In this document: positions 7,399-15,358 of the stretch, piece by piece | How positions within the stretch are numbered: position 1 is the stretch's first letter | Layout of the letters: every line of letters begins with the position of its first letter | Assembly: GCF_900113665.1 (NCBI RefSeq) | Contig: NZ_FOQD01000015.1 | Span: 124,001-188,000 of the forward strand | Reading direction: 5' to 3' | From: Planctomicrobium piriforme | GTDB lineage: Bacteria; Planctomycetota; Planctomycetia; Planctomycetales; Planctomycetaceae | DNA length: 64,000 nucleotides | The notes under the pieces: generated by a model | What the model was told of the DNA's origin: nothing | Seen by the model: only the letters and a program-made list of their open reading frames with translations | Databases searched by the model: none | Translations under genes and position numbers: made by a program

Positions 7399-8040
7399 AT
7401 GGATCGCAAACAGGGGCTGCGTAAATACAGTCGGGTTCTCAACAAGCTCGGGTTCACGTCGCTGTTCCTGGGCATTGTCGCCGCCCTGGCCAAAGCCTGG
7501 GTCACGCACTGGCTGGGGCCGTCGTCCGCGGCTGTCGAGAAAACTCCGGTCGTCGCGACTGCACCTGCTCCAGTCACGGTTGAGCAACTGCTCGCCTCCA
7601 GTCCGATCAGCCTGATGGAGTGGCAGGTCGCCGTCGAACAAAAGTACGAGACGCCCGCCCAGCGCGAACGAGCGTTCCGCAATTACCTGGGTCGCGAAGT
7701 GGTCTGGGAAGGCTTCTTCGACGCGTTCCACAAACTGCCGGCCGACAATCCCGCCGCACCGGGCTGCACGCTCATCATGCACGAGAACTTTGCGGCACTC
7801 TCCTCGAACAGCCTGCTGGGCCCGCCGTTCATTCGCTGCTGGTGTCCTGCTGATATGGAACCGCAGCTCGCGAAGTTGCAGCGAGGCGAGTGGATCGTGA
7901 TGCGTGGTCAGCTGAAAGATCCGATGCTGCTCGGCACCGTACTCTGCACCGACCTGACCGAATGTCAGCTCGTCACCTCGCGCTCTGTCCGCGACGTGAA
8001 AGTCGCTCTCGATTCAACGACCGCGCCTGTCCAGCGCTGA
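7399..8040 (+). CDS. Hypothetical membrane-anchored protein, possible OB-fold
   Basis: A 213-residue protein with one N-terminal membrane anchor (LGFTSLFLGIVAALAKAWV, residues about 13-31), a short low-complexity linker, then a soluble domain from about residue 75. The pattern YLGREVVWEGFF, TLIMHE, FIRCWCPAD, LQRGEWIVMRGQLKDP and LGTVLCTDLTECQLV resembles the tRNA_anti-like/OB-fold domains found in many planctomycete membrane proteins (inferred from strand pattern and the conserved WIVMRGQL strand). Two cysteines in CWC could bind metal. No operon partner. Function unknown. Confidence 0.65.
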   Translation: MDRKQGLRKYSRVLNKLGFTSLFLGIVAALAKAWVTHWLGPSSAAVEKTPVVATAPAPVTVEQLLASSPISLMEWQVAVEQKYETPAQRERAFRNYLGREVVWEGFFDAFHKLPADNPAAPGCTLIMHENFAALSSNSLLGPPFIRCWCPADMEPQLAKLQRGEWIVMRGQLKDPMLLGTVLCTDLTECQLVTSRSVRDVKVALDSTTAPVQR

Positions 8041-8178
8041 TCTGCGCTTGTCGGCTTTCGGATCAGTCGCGTGGTGAGGCTCTTGCTAGCCGAATTGGGC
8101 GGTTTGAATATAATCGGATGTTGATCGACCGAAACCCCGCCCTTCAGGAATCGACCTGCAGCGGGAGGCGCCTGATCA

Positions 8179-9495
8179 ATGTCTGACCTGCCCCACCCCT
8201 CTTTTCTGGACGTGCCCAGTCCTATGAATACACGCTTCCGCTTTTCGCTGTTCGCCGGCGGCCTGGCCGTCTTCGCACTGGCCGCGACATCCTTCGTTTG
8301 CGTCACCGCCGCCACGCCAGCCAAGTCGCCTGAGCCTGAGGAAGTGGTCCTCGGAAGCGGCGACCTGCTCACCGGCATCCCCGGCGACGGTCCCCTCAAG
8401 CTCGACGAAATCAAGAAGTGGTTCGCCGATCCGAAGAACAACGCCCCGCTCAAGGTGAAACTCCCCCTGGGACTCGCAGCTGGCGCCGCCTCGATCAAAG
8501 GGATCAAGGAAAATCCCCTCACTCGGGCGAAGATTGAACTGGGCCGCCAGCTTTACTTCGATCCACGATTGTCCGCCGACGGCAACATCAGTTGTGCATT
8601 CTGCCATCACCCGGAAGAAGGGTATGGCAAGGCGACTCAGTTCGGCGTCGGTATCAACGGCCAGCAAGGAGGCCGCAACTCCCCTGTCAGCTACAACCGT
8701 ATTCTCTCTGACCTGCAATTCTGGGACGGCCGCGCCGGTTCCCTCGAAGAACAGGCCATTGGCCCCATTGCGAACCCCATCGAGATGGGCAACACCCACG
8801 ACGCCTGCGTCGGTTCGCTGAAGAAAGTTCCCGGCTATCAGGTCGAGTTCGAAGCGGTGTTCGGGAAAGACTCGATCAACATCGACAACGTCGCCAAGGC
8901 GATTGCCGCCTTCGAACGGGCGATCGTCACGGGCCCTGCCCCCTTCGATTACTACGAAGAGATGCAGCGGTTCTCGAAGCTCGATCCTGACGATCTACAG
9001 GAACTCCTCAAGGACGATCCCGAGTCGGCCAGGCTGTACGCCGTCGCCAAGCAAGGTGCCGTCAAGTCCCCGATGTCCGACAGCGCTGTTCGAGGTCGCA
9101 CTTTGTTCTTCAGCGAACGGGTGAACTGCGCCGCGTGCCATGTCGGCGCAAACCTCGCGGACGAGAAGTACCACAACCTGGGAGTCGGCGCAGACGCCAA
9201 AGAGCCGGACATCGGGCGTGCCGCCGTGACCAAGGACGAAAAGGACTGGGGGGCGTTTAAGACGCCGACAATTCGCAACGTGGCCCAATCTCCCCCGTAC
9301 ATGCACGACGGCAGCCAGAAGACCCTCATGGAAGTGGTTGAGCACTACAACAAAGGGGGGACGCCCAACAAGAACCTGAGCGACAAGATCAAGAAGCTGA
9401 ATCTGACGCAGCAGGAAAAGCTCGATCTGGTCGCCTTCATGGAAGCCTGCACCGGCCCCTTCCCCGCGATCGAACACAAGCGGCTGCCGGAATAG
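8179..9495 (+). CDS. Di-heme cytochrome c peroxidase / MauG-family protein
   Basis: A 438-residue exported protein with two c-type heme sites: CAFCHH (residue about 138) and CAACHV (residue about 317), the spacing of bacterial di-heme peroxidases. Other family features: LGRQLYFDPRLSADGNISCA, RNSPVSYNRI, WDGRAGSLEEQA, FKTPTIRNVAQSPPYMHDGS and LDLVAFMEA. It would reduce H2O2 using periplasmic electrons, or act as a MauG-like oxidant. A signal peptide (RFRFSLFAGGLAVFALAA) begins at an internal Met at 8224; the earlier ATG at 8179 has a GGAGG about 11 bases upstream, so either could be used and 8224 gives the cleaner signal sequence. Followed by a strong terminator. It precedes a PQQ-propeller gene on the same strand. 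Confidence 0.88.
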   Translation: MSDLPHPSFLDVPSPMNTRFRFSLFAGGLAVFALAATSFVCVTAATPAKSPEPEEVVLGSGDLLTGIPGDGPLKLDEIKKWFADPKNNAPLKVKLPLGLAAGAASIKGIKENPLTRAKIELGRQLYFDPRLSADGNISCAFCHHPEEGYGKATQFGVGINGQQGGRNSPVSYNRILSDLQFWDGRAGSLEEQAIGPIANPIEMGNTHDACVGSLKKVPGYQVEFEAVFGKDSINIDNVAKAIAAFERAIVTGPAPFDYYEEMQRFSKLDPDDLQELLKDDPESARLYAVAKQGAVKSPMSDSAVRGRTLFFSERVNCAACHVGANLADEKYHNLGVGADAKEPDIGRAAVTKDEKDWGAFKTPTIRNVAQSPPYMHDGSQKTLMEVVEHYNKGGTPNKNLSDKIKKLNLTQQEKLDLVAFMEACTGPFPAIEHKRLPE

Positions 9496-9529
9496 TTTCC
9501 CGTTCTGCGATCTCGTTCATGAAACTGTC

Positions 9530-9564
9530 AACGCCGTCGCCTGTGCGACGGCGTTGCTGTTTTT
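9530..9564 (+). terminator. Intrinsic terminator after the di-heme peroxidase gene
   Basis: An 11-bp perfect stem (AACGCCGTCGC, 9530-9540, with its complement at 9545-9555) and a CTGT loop, followed by GCTGTTTTT. Confidence 0.88.
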
Positions 9565-9695
9565 GAAACGGCATTCGAAACTGGGAATTCTCCCCAGATG
9601 CCGCTGCCGAGTGGCAATTCAAACGACTTCACGTTGGACGCCTCGACTCGGCGCTGTCAGAATCGACAGACGCTTTCAGTCCCAGGAGGAAATCG

Positions 9696-11000
9696 ATGCC
9701 CCGCCGTTTCAACTGCTTGGTTTGGGCTCTCGCAGGGAGCCTGTTGTCTGCCCTTCCGCTCTACGCCAACCACAACTGGCCCACCTTTCGCGGCGCCGAC
9801 CGCTCCGCTGTCTCCGATGACACCGACTTGCTTGAGTCGTGGCCTGAAGGTGGACCGCAACTCGCCTGGAAAAGCACCGGCGCTGGTCGCGGTTATGCCG
9901 AACTTGCGATTGCCGACGGCAAGATTTACACGCTCGGAGACGCTCCTTCCACCGCTTCAGACGGTGACGAATATCTGAGCTGCTTCTCTCAAAAGGACGG
10001 CCAGCCCATCTGGCACACCAAAACCGGCGTCCCCTGGACGGAAGGCAAGCCCGACTGGCAAAGCTCGCGCGGCACTCCAACCGTGGATGGCGATCGCGTC
10101 TATGTGATCACTCCCTTCGGCGATCTGCTCTGCTGCTCCACTGCCGACGGTGCGGTGCAGTGGAAGAAGAGCCTGAAGGATGACTTCGGCGGCAAGAAAG
10201 CCGATGGTTGGGGCTACAGCGAATCTCCGCTCGTCGACGGCGATGCACTGATCTGCACCCCCGGCGGCGAACAGACCACCATGGTCGCCCTCAACAAGAA
10301 AACCGGCGAGACCCTCTGGACCGTCGTCCGACCTGAAGATCGCGGCGCAGGCCACTCGTCCATCGTGATCTCGCAGATCAAGGGCGCGAAGGTCTATGTG
10401 CAGATGACCGGCACCGGCGCGATGGGCGTGCAAGCCAGTGACGGTAAGCTGCTGTGGTCGTACCCCATTGAAAAAACCACCTGCATCATTCCCACGCCGA
10501 TCGTCCGCGATGACCTCGTGTACTTCGCCGTCGGTTACAAACGGGGCGCCGCGCTGCTTCGTCAGGTACCCGGTGCGGACGGTGCTGTCGAGATCAAAGA
10601 GGTCTATCCCCTCAACATCAAACTCGCCAACAAGCATGGCGGCGTCGTGCTGGTCGGCGACTATGTCTACGGCGATTCAGATGACGCCGGCATCCCGTAC
10701 TGTGCCGACCTGATGACCGGTGAAGTGAAATGGACCAAGCGCGGACCCGGCAAAGGCTCCACCAGCGTGGTCGCGGCTGACGGGCATCTGTACTTTCTCG
10801 CCGCCGACGGCAACATCGCCCTCGTGAAGGCAGACGCCGCCGACTACGTCGAAGTCGGCAAATTCCAGTTGCCTGACAGCGGCGAACGCCCCAGCTGGGC
10901 ACACCCCGTCATCGTCGACGGCAAGCTCTACCTGCGACAGCAAGACCACGTGTTCTGCTACGACCTCCGGGCCGCTGGCAAAAGCCAGGTCAGCCGTTAA
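9696..11000 (+). CDS. Secreted PQQ-like beta-propeller repeat protein
   Basis: A 434-residue protein with an N-terminal signal peptide (CLVWALAGSLLSALPLYA) directly followed by NHNWPTFRGADRSAVSDD, the typical start of planctomycete PQQ-binding-like propellers. Blade motifs recur: GKIYTLGDA, DGDRVYVITPFGDLLCCSTADGAVQWKK, DGDALICTPGGE, VALNKKTGETLW, DDLVYFAVGY, DGHLYFLAADGNIALVKA and DGKLYLRQQDHVFCYDL. AGGAGG lies 9 bases before the ATG. These proteins are periplasmic or surface proteins, often near cytochromes or redoxins, and most do not carry a proven PQQ cofactor. Enzymatic function is unknown. A redoxin gene follows 95 bases downstream, separated by a long hairpin. Confidence 0.88.
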   Translation: MPRRFNCLVWALAGSLLSALPLYANHNWPTFRGADRSAVSDDTDLLESWPEGGPQLAWKSTGAGRGYAELAIADGKIYTLGDAPSTASDGDEYLSCFSQKDGQPIWHTKTGVPWTEGKPDWQSSRGTPTVDGDRVYVITPFGDLLCCSTADGAVQWKKSLKDDFGGKKADGWGYSESPLVDGDALICTPGGEQTTMVALNKKTGETLWTVVRPEDRGAGHSSIVISQIKGAKVYVQMTGTGAMGVQASDGKLLWSYPIEKTTCIIPTPIVRDDLVYFAVGYKRGAALLRQVPGADGAVEIKEVYPLNIKLANKHGGVVLVGDYVYGDSDDAGIPYCADLMTGEVKWTKRGPGKGSTSVVAADGHLYFLAADGNIALVKADAADYVEVGKFQLPDSGERPSWAHPVIVDGKLYLRQQDHVFCYDLRAAGKSQVSR

Positions 11001-11016
11001 AGAATCCTTGCCGAAT

Positions 11017-11060
11017 CACATTCCAGATTCGAAACGGAATTGTTTCGGATCTGGAATGTG
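11017..11060. repeat. Long intercistronic hairpin between PQQ-propeller and redoxin genes
   Basis: A 19-bp stem with a single G-T wobble (CACATTCCAGATTCGAAAC, 11017-11035; partner 11042-11060) and a 6-base loop GGAATT. No T-run follows, so it may be an RNA-processing or attenuation element rather than a plain terminator. Confidence 0.75.
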
Positions 11061-11094
11061 TTGCCTGGAATTTCCCAGACCCCAGGAGTTCCTC

Positions 11095-11709
11095 ATGCGC
11101 GCTGCACTGTCGCTCGCCCTGCTGCTTCTCTGCTTTGCCTGCCTGCCGTTAGCCCATGCCGGCGAATTCAACGAAGTCCTCTCCATCGGCAGCATCGCGC
11201 CCTCCTGGACCGATCTTCCCGGTACCGACGGCAAGTCGCATTCGCTGGCCGATCTCGCGGCGAAGCCGGTGGTGGTCGTTATCTTTACCTGCGTGAGCTG
11301 CCCGACCGCCGCTGACTATGAAGATCGAATCAATGCCCTGGCAACGACACATGGCGGCGACTCCAGTCAGGTGGCCGTCGTGACTGTCTGCGTGAATCGC
11401 GTCGAGGCCGATCGTCTCCCAGCTCTCACCGCACGGGCAGCGGAGAAGAAGTTCCAGTTCACCTATCTCTACGACGAGTCGCAGAAGATCGCCCGCGACT
11501 TTGGCGCGGTGTTCACACCTGAGTTCTATGTCCTCGACCGGGATAGGAAAGTCATCTACATGGGTGCGATGGACGATAACACCGATCCCGCCAAGGTGAC
11601 GCAGCACTATGTCGATGACGCCGTTGCCGCGGCCCTGGCGGGCAAATCTCCCGAGACCAAAGAAGTCATCGCCCGCGGCTGCCGCGTCCGGTATGTCCGA
11701 CAACGTTGA
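11095..11709 (+). CDS. Secreted thioredoxin-like redoxin (AhpC/TSA-type)
   Basis: A 204-residue protein. The first 22 residues (RAALSLALLLLCFACLPLAHA) are a signal peptide with GEFNEVLSIGS after the cleavage site. The thioredoxin fold is shown by IAPSWTDLPGTDGKSHSLAD, VVVVIFTCVSCPTAADYEDR (a CVSC redox pair in the position used by peroxiredoxin-like CxxC proteins), KFQFTYLYDESQKIARDFGA and FTPEFYVLDRDRKVIYMGAMDD (cis-Pro loop TPE). It probably reduces or carries disulfides in the periplasm. Start chosen at 11095 because AGGAG lies 7 bases upstream and it places the signal peptide at the N-terminus; an earlier in-frame start at 11008 would run through the hairpin. Confidence 0.85.
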   Translation: MRAALSLALLLLCFACLPLAHAGEFNEVLSIGSIAPSWTDLPGTDGKSHSLADLAAKPVVVVIFTCVSCPTAADYEDRINALATTHGGDSSQVAVVTVCVNRVEADRLPALTARAAEKKFQFTYLYDESQKIARDFGAVFTPEFYVLDRDRKVIYMGAMDDNTDPAKVTQHYVDDAVAAALAGKSPETKEVIARGCRVRYVRQR

Positions 11710-11724
11710 ATGATTCAACAACGC

Positions 11725-11766
11725 CCCCTCGCCCCAGTACTCTGGGGAGAGGGCCGGGGTGAGGGG
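11725..11766. repeat. CCCCTCGCCCC-type dispersed palindrome, family C copy 1
   Basis: The block contains CCCCCTCGCCCCAGTACTCT then GGGGAGAGGGCCGGGGTGAG, an imperfect palindrome capable of a GC-rich hairpin, followed by GGGGCTTTT, which could terminate the redoxin transcript. A second copy lies inside the MfnD-like gene (36126-36169). The type is common in planctomycete and other bacterial intergenic DNA (general knowledge). Confidence 0.75.
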
Positions 11767-11851
11767 CTTTTAAAGCAACCCACTGATTGAACGTCACTCA
11801 CCAGATCGCAATCTCCCCAAAATCGCCGCTCGCACAAATGACAGGGATGTA

Positions 11852-13255
11852 ATGAAGCTCACGTTTCTCGGCGCGGCAGGCGAAGTCACCGGCAGCCAGC
11901 ATCTCATTGAAACGTCGTCGCGACGACTACTGCTCGATTGCGGGTTCTTCCAGGGGCCTCGTGCAGAATCCCGCCGCAAGAATGAACGACTGCTCTGTGA
12001 GCCGAAACAACTCGACGGCGTGATTCTCTCCCACGCGCACATTGACCATTGCGGCAACCTCCCCCGTCTCTATCGTCTCGGCTTTCGCGGCCCGATTTTC
12101 TGCACCGAAGCCACCGCCGATGTCGCCGAACTCATGCTGCTCGACTCGGCGAAAATTCAGGAAGAAGACGCGAACTACCTGTCACGCAAGCTCCGCGGAA
12201 ATCATCCTCCCATCGAGCCGCTCTACACGGCGGAAGATGTTCGCGAGTTGCTGAAGCTGTTCGAACCCTGCCCGTTCGGTGAATGGCACGATGTCGGGCA
12301 CCGCAACGAACTGCGGCTGCGATTCTCACCTGCCGGGCACATCCTCGGCTCGGCGATCACCGAAATCGACATCAACGACGCCGGCGAACGTAAACGCATC
12401 GTCTTCACCGGCGACGTCGGCCGTCGCAACATGCCCTTGCTGAACGACCCGGCCATCATCACGGACGGCGCCGATGTCGTGATCTGCGAATCCACATACG
12501 GCAATCGCCTGCACGGCTCGTCGCAGGACATGAAAGCCCTGCTGCTCAAAACACTGCTCGAAGCGGAAGCCCGCAGCGGACGGGTCATCATTCCCGCTTT
12601 TGCCCTCGGGCGCACGCAACAGGTGACCTACTTCCTCAATGACCTGTTCAACTCAGGGCTGCTCCCTCCCATCCCGATCTTTGTCGACAGCCCGCTGGCG
12701 ACCCGAGTGACGCAGCTCTTCCTGCGCCACCAACTCGAACTCGACGCCGACCTGCAGGAAGTCGTCAAGCACGACCCCGACCCCTTCGGGTTTCACAATC
12801 TCACCTATGTCGCCAATCAGCAGGAGAGCATGGAGCTGAACCGCCGCACAGGCAGCTTCGTGGTCGTCTCCGCCAGCGGCATGTGCGAAAGCGGTCGCGT
12901 GGTCCACCACCTGCGACATGCCGTCAGCGATCCCCGCAACACCATCCTCCTGATGGGCTATCAGGCGCCACACACGCTCGGCCGTCAACTTGCCGAACGG
13001 CACTCCACCGTCCGCATCTACAATCAAGACTACCCGCTGCAAGCCCAGGTGCTGCAGCTCGACGGTCTGTCGGCTCACGCTGACGTCACCGATCTGAAAT
13101 GGTGGTTCGAAGAATCCACGCGTCACGGGCATTTCGGCAAGGCCTTCCTCGTCCACGGCGAACCCGACGCCGCCCAGGCCCTGGCCACCACCATTCGCGA
13201 CTACGTTGATGAAGAACCCATCGTGCCGAAGTTCGGAGAATCGTTTGAGATTTGA
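11852..13255 (+). CDS. Metallo-beta-lactamase/beta-CASP RNA nuclease family protein
   Basis: A 467-residue cytoplasmic protein. Residues 1-200 hold the MBL core: FLGAAGEVTGSQHLIE, LLLDCGFFQG, LSHAHIDHCGNLPRL (HxHxDH zinc site), FSPAGHILGSA and VFTGDVGR. From about residue 240 the beta-CASP domain follows (RVIIPAFALGRTQQVTYFL, PIFVDSPLA, VVSASGMCESGRVVHHLRHA), and the C-terminus carries the RMMBL motif (LDGLSAHADVTDLKWWF, FLVHGEPDAAQAL). This is the CPSF73/YSH1-like group that cleaves RNA. In bacteria the precise substrate is usually unknown. The gene is flanked by dispersed repeats and appears monocistronic. Confidence 0.9.
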   Translation: MKLTFLGAAGEVTGSQHLIETSSRRLLLDCGFFQGPRAESRRKNERLLCEPKQLDGVILSHAHIDHCGNLPRLYRLGFRGPIFCTEATADVAELMLLDSAKIQEEDANYLSRKLRGNHPPIEPLYTAEDVRELLKLFEPCPFGEWHDVGHRNELRLRFSPAGHILGSAITEIDINDAGERKRIVFTGDVGRRNMPLLNDPAIITDGADVVICESTYGNRLHGSSQDMKALLLKTLLEAEARSGRVIIPAFALGRTQQVTYFLNDLFNSGLLPPIPIFVDSPLATRVTQLFLRHQLELDADLQEVVKHDPDPFGFHNLTYVANQQESMELNRRTGSFVVVSASGMCESGRVVHHLRHAVSDPRNTILLMGYQAPHTLGRQLAERHSTVRIYNQDYPLQAQVLQLDGLSAHADVTDLKWWFEESTRHGHFGKAFLVHGEPDAAQALATTIRDYVDEEPIVPKFGESFEI

Positions 13256-13277
13256 GCGCGCTGTGTGGATGGATAAA

Positions 13278-13390
13278 GATCTCACGCCAAGGCGCAAAGC
13301 CGCCAAGGAATCAAAAAGACTGCTGTGTCATTGGAGTGCCAGCGAAGGAATTATCTTTTCTTTGCGCCTCTGCGCCGTTGCGTGAGGCTT
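13278..13390. repeat. Dispersed repeat family B-like palindrome (CTCACGCCAAGGCGCAAAG type)
   Basis: The left arm has CTCACGCCAAGGCGCAAAGC, the right arm CTTTGCGCCTCTGCGCCG followed by TTGCGTGAGG; they are imperfect reverse complements separated by about 50 bases. It resembles the family at 63440-63600 in design but differs in sequence, and sits in front of the hydroxyacid dehydrogenase gene. Confidence 0.65.
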
Positions 13391-13421
13391 GCTGCCCGAA
13401 CAGGATCGCGACAGAAAGCCC

Positions 13422-14423
13422 ATGAAATTCATCCTCCATCCCTCGCTCGACGAACACCGCCTTGCTCGGTTGCGAGAAGCCGTTCCTGAACATGTCGTCA
13501 TCAACTGCGAGACCGCCGAACAATCCATTTCTGAAATCGCCGACGCGGACGCCTTCTACGGGAAGCTGACGCCAGATCTGCTGGCGGCGGCGAATCGACT
13601 CCGCTGGGTGCAGAGTCCCACAGCCAGCCTCGAGCACTATCTCTTTCCCTCTCTCATCGAACACCCCTGCACGCTCACCAACATGCGGGGTATTTTTTCC
13701 GACGTCATCGCCGAACACGTTCTGGCCTATCTGCTCTGCATCACCCGGCAACTGCACACCTATATTCGCCAACAGACGGAGAACTCGTGGAAACCCGTCG
13801 GGGGTGAAGCAGAACGAACGTCGTTTGCCACCGGGCCAGGCGTGGAAACGGCCATCGACCGTTGCCATCACACTCTCGCCGGAACGACTCTGGGCCTGGT
13901 CGGAGTCGGTGCCATCGGCTCAGAAATCTGCCGCAAAGCGGCTGCACTGGGAATGCATGTGCTAGGAATCGATCCGGTCGCCCAGACGGTCCCGGGCATT
14001 CTCGAAGAAGTCTGGCCCCTCGACTGCCTGCCTGACCTTCTCCAGCAAAGCGATTACGTCTGCATCGCCGCACCCCACACGCCGCAGACGGAGAAGCTAT
14101 TTCGATCTGAACAGTTCCGGCAGATGAAACCCACCGCCTGGCTGATCAACATCGGCCGCGGGGCGATCATTGACTTAAGCGATCTCGTCACCGCACTGCA
14201 AAACAAAACCATCGCCGGCGCCGCGCTCGACGTCTTCGAAACGGAACCGCTCCCAGCCGATCACCCGCTCTGGACCACACCCAACGCCATCCTCACTCCC
14301 CACATCGCCGCAGCATCGACTCTCGTCCCGCGACGACATCTGGAAACCCTGCTGGAAAACGTTCGTCGTTTCGCGAACGACGAACCGCTGCTGAATGTCG
14401 TCGACAAACACCGCTGGTTCTGA
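13422..14423 (+). CDS. D-isomer-specific 2-hydroxyacid dehydrogenase
   Basis: A 333-residue NAD-dependent oxidoreductase. The N-terminal catalytic half includes WVQSPTASLEHYLFPSL. The Rossmann nucleotide-binding segment reads LGLVGVGAIGSEIC (residues about 156-169), with FRSEQFRQMKPTAWLINIGRGAIID and the catalytic His in LTPHIAAAS. The catalytic Arg (INIGRG) and Glu (DVFETEPLPADHPLW) are present. It interconverts a 2-keto acid and a D-2-hydroxyacid (phosphoglycerate/glyoxylate reductase group); the exact substrate cannot be read. The ATG at 13422 was selected because it begins MKFILHPSLD, the first strand; an upstream in-frame start at 13389 lies in the dispersed repeat. Confidence 0.88.
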   Translation: MKFILHPSLDEHRLARLREAVPEHVVINCETAEQSISEIADADAFYGKLTPDLLAAANRLRWVQSPTASLEHYLFPSLIEHPCTLTNMRGIFSDVIAEHVLAYLLCITRQLHTYIRQQTENSWKPVGGEAERTSFATGPGVETAIDRCHHTLAGTTLGLVGVGAIGSEICRKAAALGMHVLGIDPVAQTVPGILEEVWPLDCLPDLLQQSDYVCIAAPHTPQTEKLFRSEQFRQMKPTAWLINIGRGAIIDLSDLVTALQNKTIAGAALDVFETEPLPADHPLWTTPNAILTPHIAAASTLVPRRHLETLLENVRRFANDEPLLNVVDKHRWF

Positions 14424-14474
14424 CTCGCCCGTTAAGGTGCACACCTCCGGTGTGTGGAGAGCATCAATTCGCAA

Positions 14475-14699
14475 TCACAGGAGACTTTTGAATTCATCAA
14501 CAGTCAATCCGGCTTGCCGAATGATGGCCCGCAGAGTTCCTTTCGCAATCTCGGCATGGTCTGGCACCGTCAACCGGCGATGCGGTTCCTCAGTCTGACG
14601 CAGGATGATATGGCTACCTCGCTGACGATCAGCCACGTAGCCAATCTTCCCCAGCGCCTTGACCACCTCGCGGCCTGAAATACGCGGCAGAGAACTCAT
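14475..14699 (-). CDS. hicA: HicA-type toxin (mRNA interferase)
   Basis: A 74-residue protein with the HicA double-stranded-RNA-binding-like fold: LPRISGREVVKALGKIGY, RGSHIILRQ (the catalytic His) and LTVPDHAEIAKGTLRAIIRQAGLTVDEF. Family knowledge: HicA cleaves mRNA and is neutralised by HicB. It is the last gene of a minus-strand trio; its start overlaps the hicB stop region by 4 bases, so translation is coupled. Order antitoxin-then-toxin is common for hicBA loci. Confidence 0.92.
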   Translation of the reverse strand: MSSLPRISGREVVKALGKIGYVADRQRGSHIILRQTEEPHRRLTVPDHAEIAKGTLRAIIRQAGLTVDEFKSLL

Positions 14700-14908
14700 G
14701 GATTGATGTCGACAACTTCCTCGGAGATCGACGGCGGCACCGGCTCTCCATGTGCCTGCAGACTCTCAAGGTACCCTTCGATGGCTTCCTTAATGTTTTG
14801 GATCGCTTCAGATCGGGTTTGCCCCTGAGAAACACAGCCCGGCAGTGCAGGCACTTCCGCGACAAAAACGCCGTCTTCGTCTGGTTCAATCAGGACACGA
14901 TATCGCAT
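14696..14908 (-). CDS. hicB: HicB-type antitoxin
   Basis: A 70-residue protein with the HicB partial RNase H-like fold: MRYRVLIEPDEDGVFVAEVP, ALPGCVSQGQTRSEAIQNIKEAIEGYLE. It lacks a C-terminal ribbon-helix-helix or HTH DNA-binding domain, so it is a short form. It overlaps hicA by 4 bases and the preceding hicB-like gene by 19 bases, which fits one polycistronic mRNA. Confidence 0.9.
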   Translation of the reverse strand: MRYRVLIEPDEDGVFVAEVPALPGCVSQGQTRSEAIQNIKEAIEGYLESLQAHGEPVPPSISEEVVDINP

Positions 14909-15147
14909 TGTGCTGTCTCCAAATTTGCCTCAGCGGTCACCTCAGGCTGCGTAATGAACACATCGTTCCCCATCCGCTCCTGAATCTCGTCGGCTGGAGC
15001 GCACTCGAAGAAGAGTTCCAATGCCTCACGCAGATTTTCGCCGGCCGACTCAACGCTGTCCCCCTGACTGGCAATGTCCAGTTCCGGGCACAGAGCGACG
15101 AAACCGTCGCCCTCTCGCTGAATAATGGCCGTCAATCGTCTGGTCAT
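14890..15147 (-). CDS. Second HicB-like antitoxin in the same operon
   Basis: An 85-residue HicB-family protein (RRLTAIIQREGDGFVALCPE, LDIASQGDSVESAGENLREALELFFE) with a 25-residue tail lacking a recognisable DNA-binding motif. No second hicA is present. It begins at MTRRLT; an upstream in-frame start at 15195 exists but adds a sequence without HicB character. Its 3' end overlaps the next hicB by 19 bases. Either it cross-neutralises the single HicA or it is a relic whose toxin has been lost. Confidence 0.82.
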   Translation of the reverse strand: MTRRLTAIIQREGDGFVALCPELDIASQGDSVESAGENLREALELFFECAPADEIQERMGNDVFITQPEVTAEANLETAQCDIVS

Positions 15148-15358
15148 GTCAGTTCCACACAGATGTGAATTGAGCGACATTCGCGTTTTTCTCAACGCCC
15201 CTCAGAATACCATCCGTCCCAGCCCGACACGACTCCGGAAATCCCCCATCGGCTCCGGATGACGACGGACGAGATTGTGGGTCTACTCCGCAGCCTCTGA
15301 AGTCTATACTTTCCAGAACCCGATTGAATTGCTTTTCTGGCCTTTGGAACATCCCGCC

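Noticed and set aside
14440..14454. CACACC-TCC-GGTGTG hairpin after the hydroxyacid dehydrogenase as a terminator.
   Set aside because: Only a 6-bp stem with a 3-base loop and no T-run.
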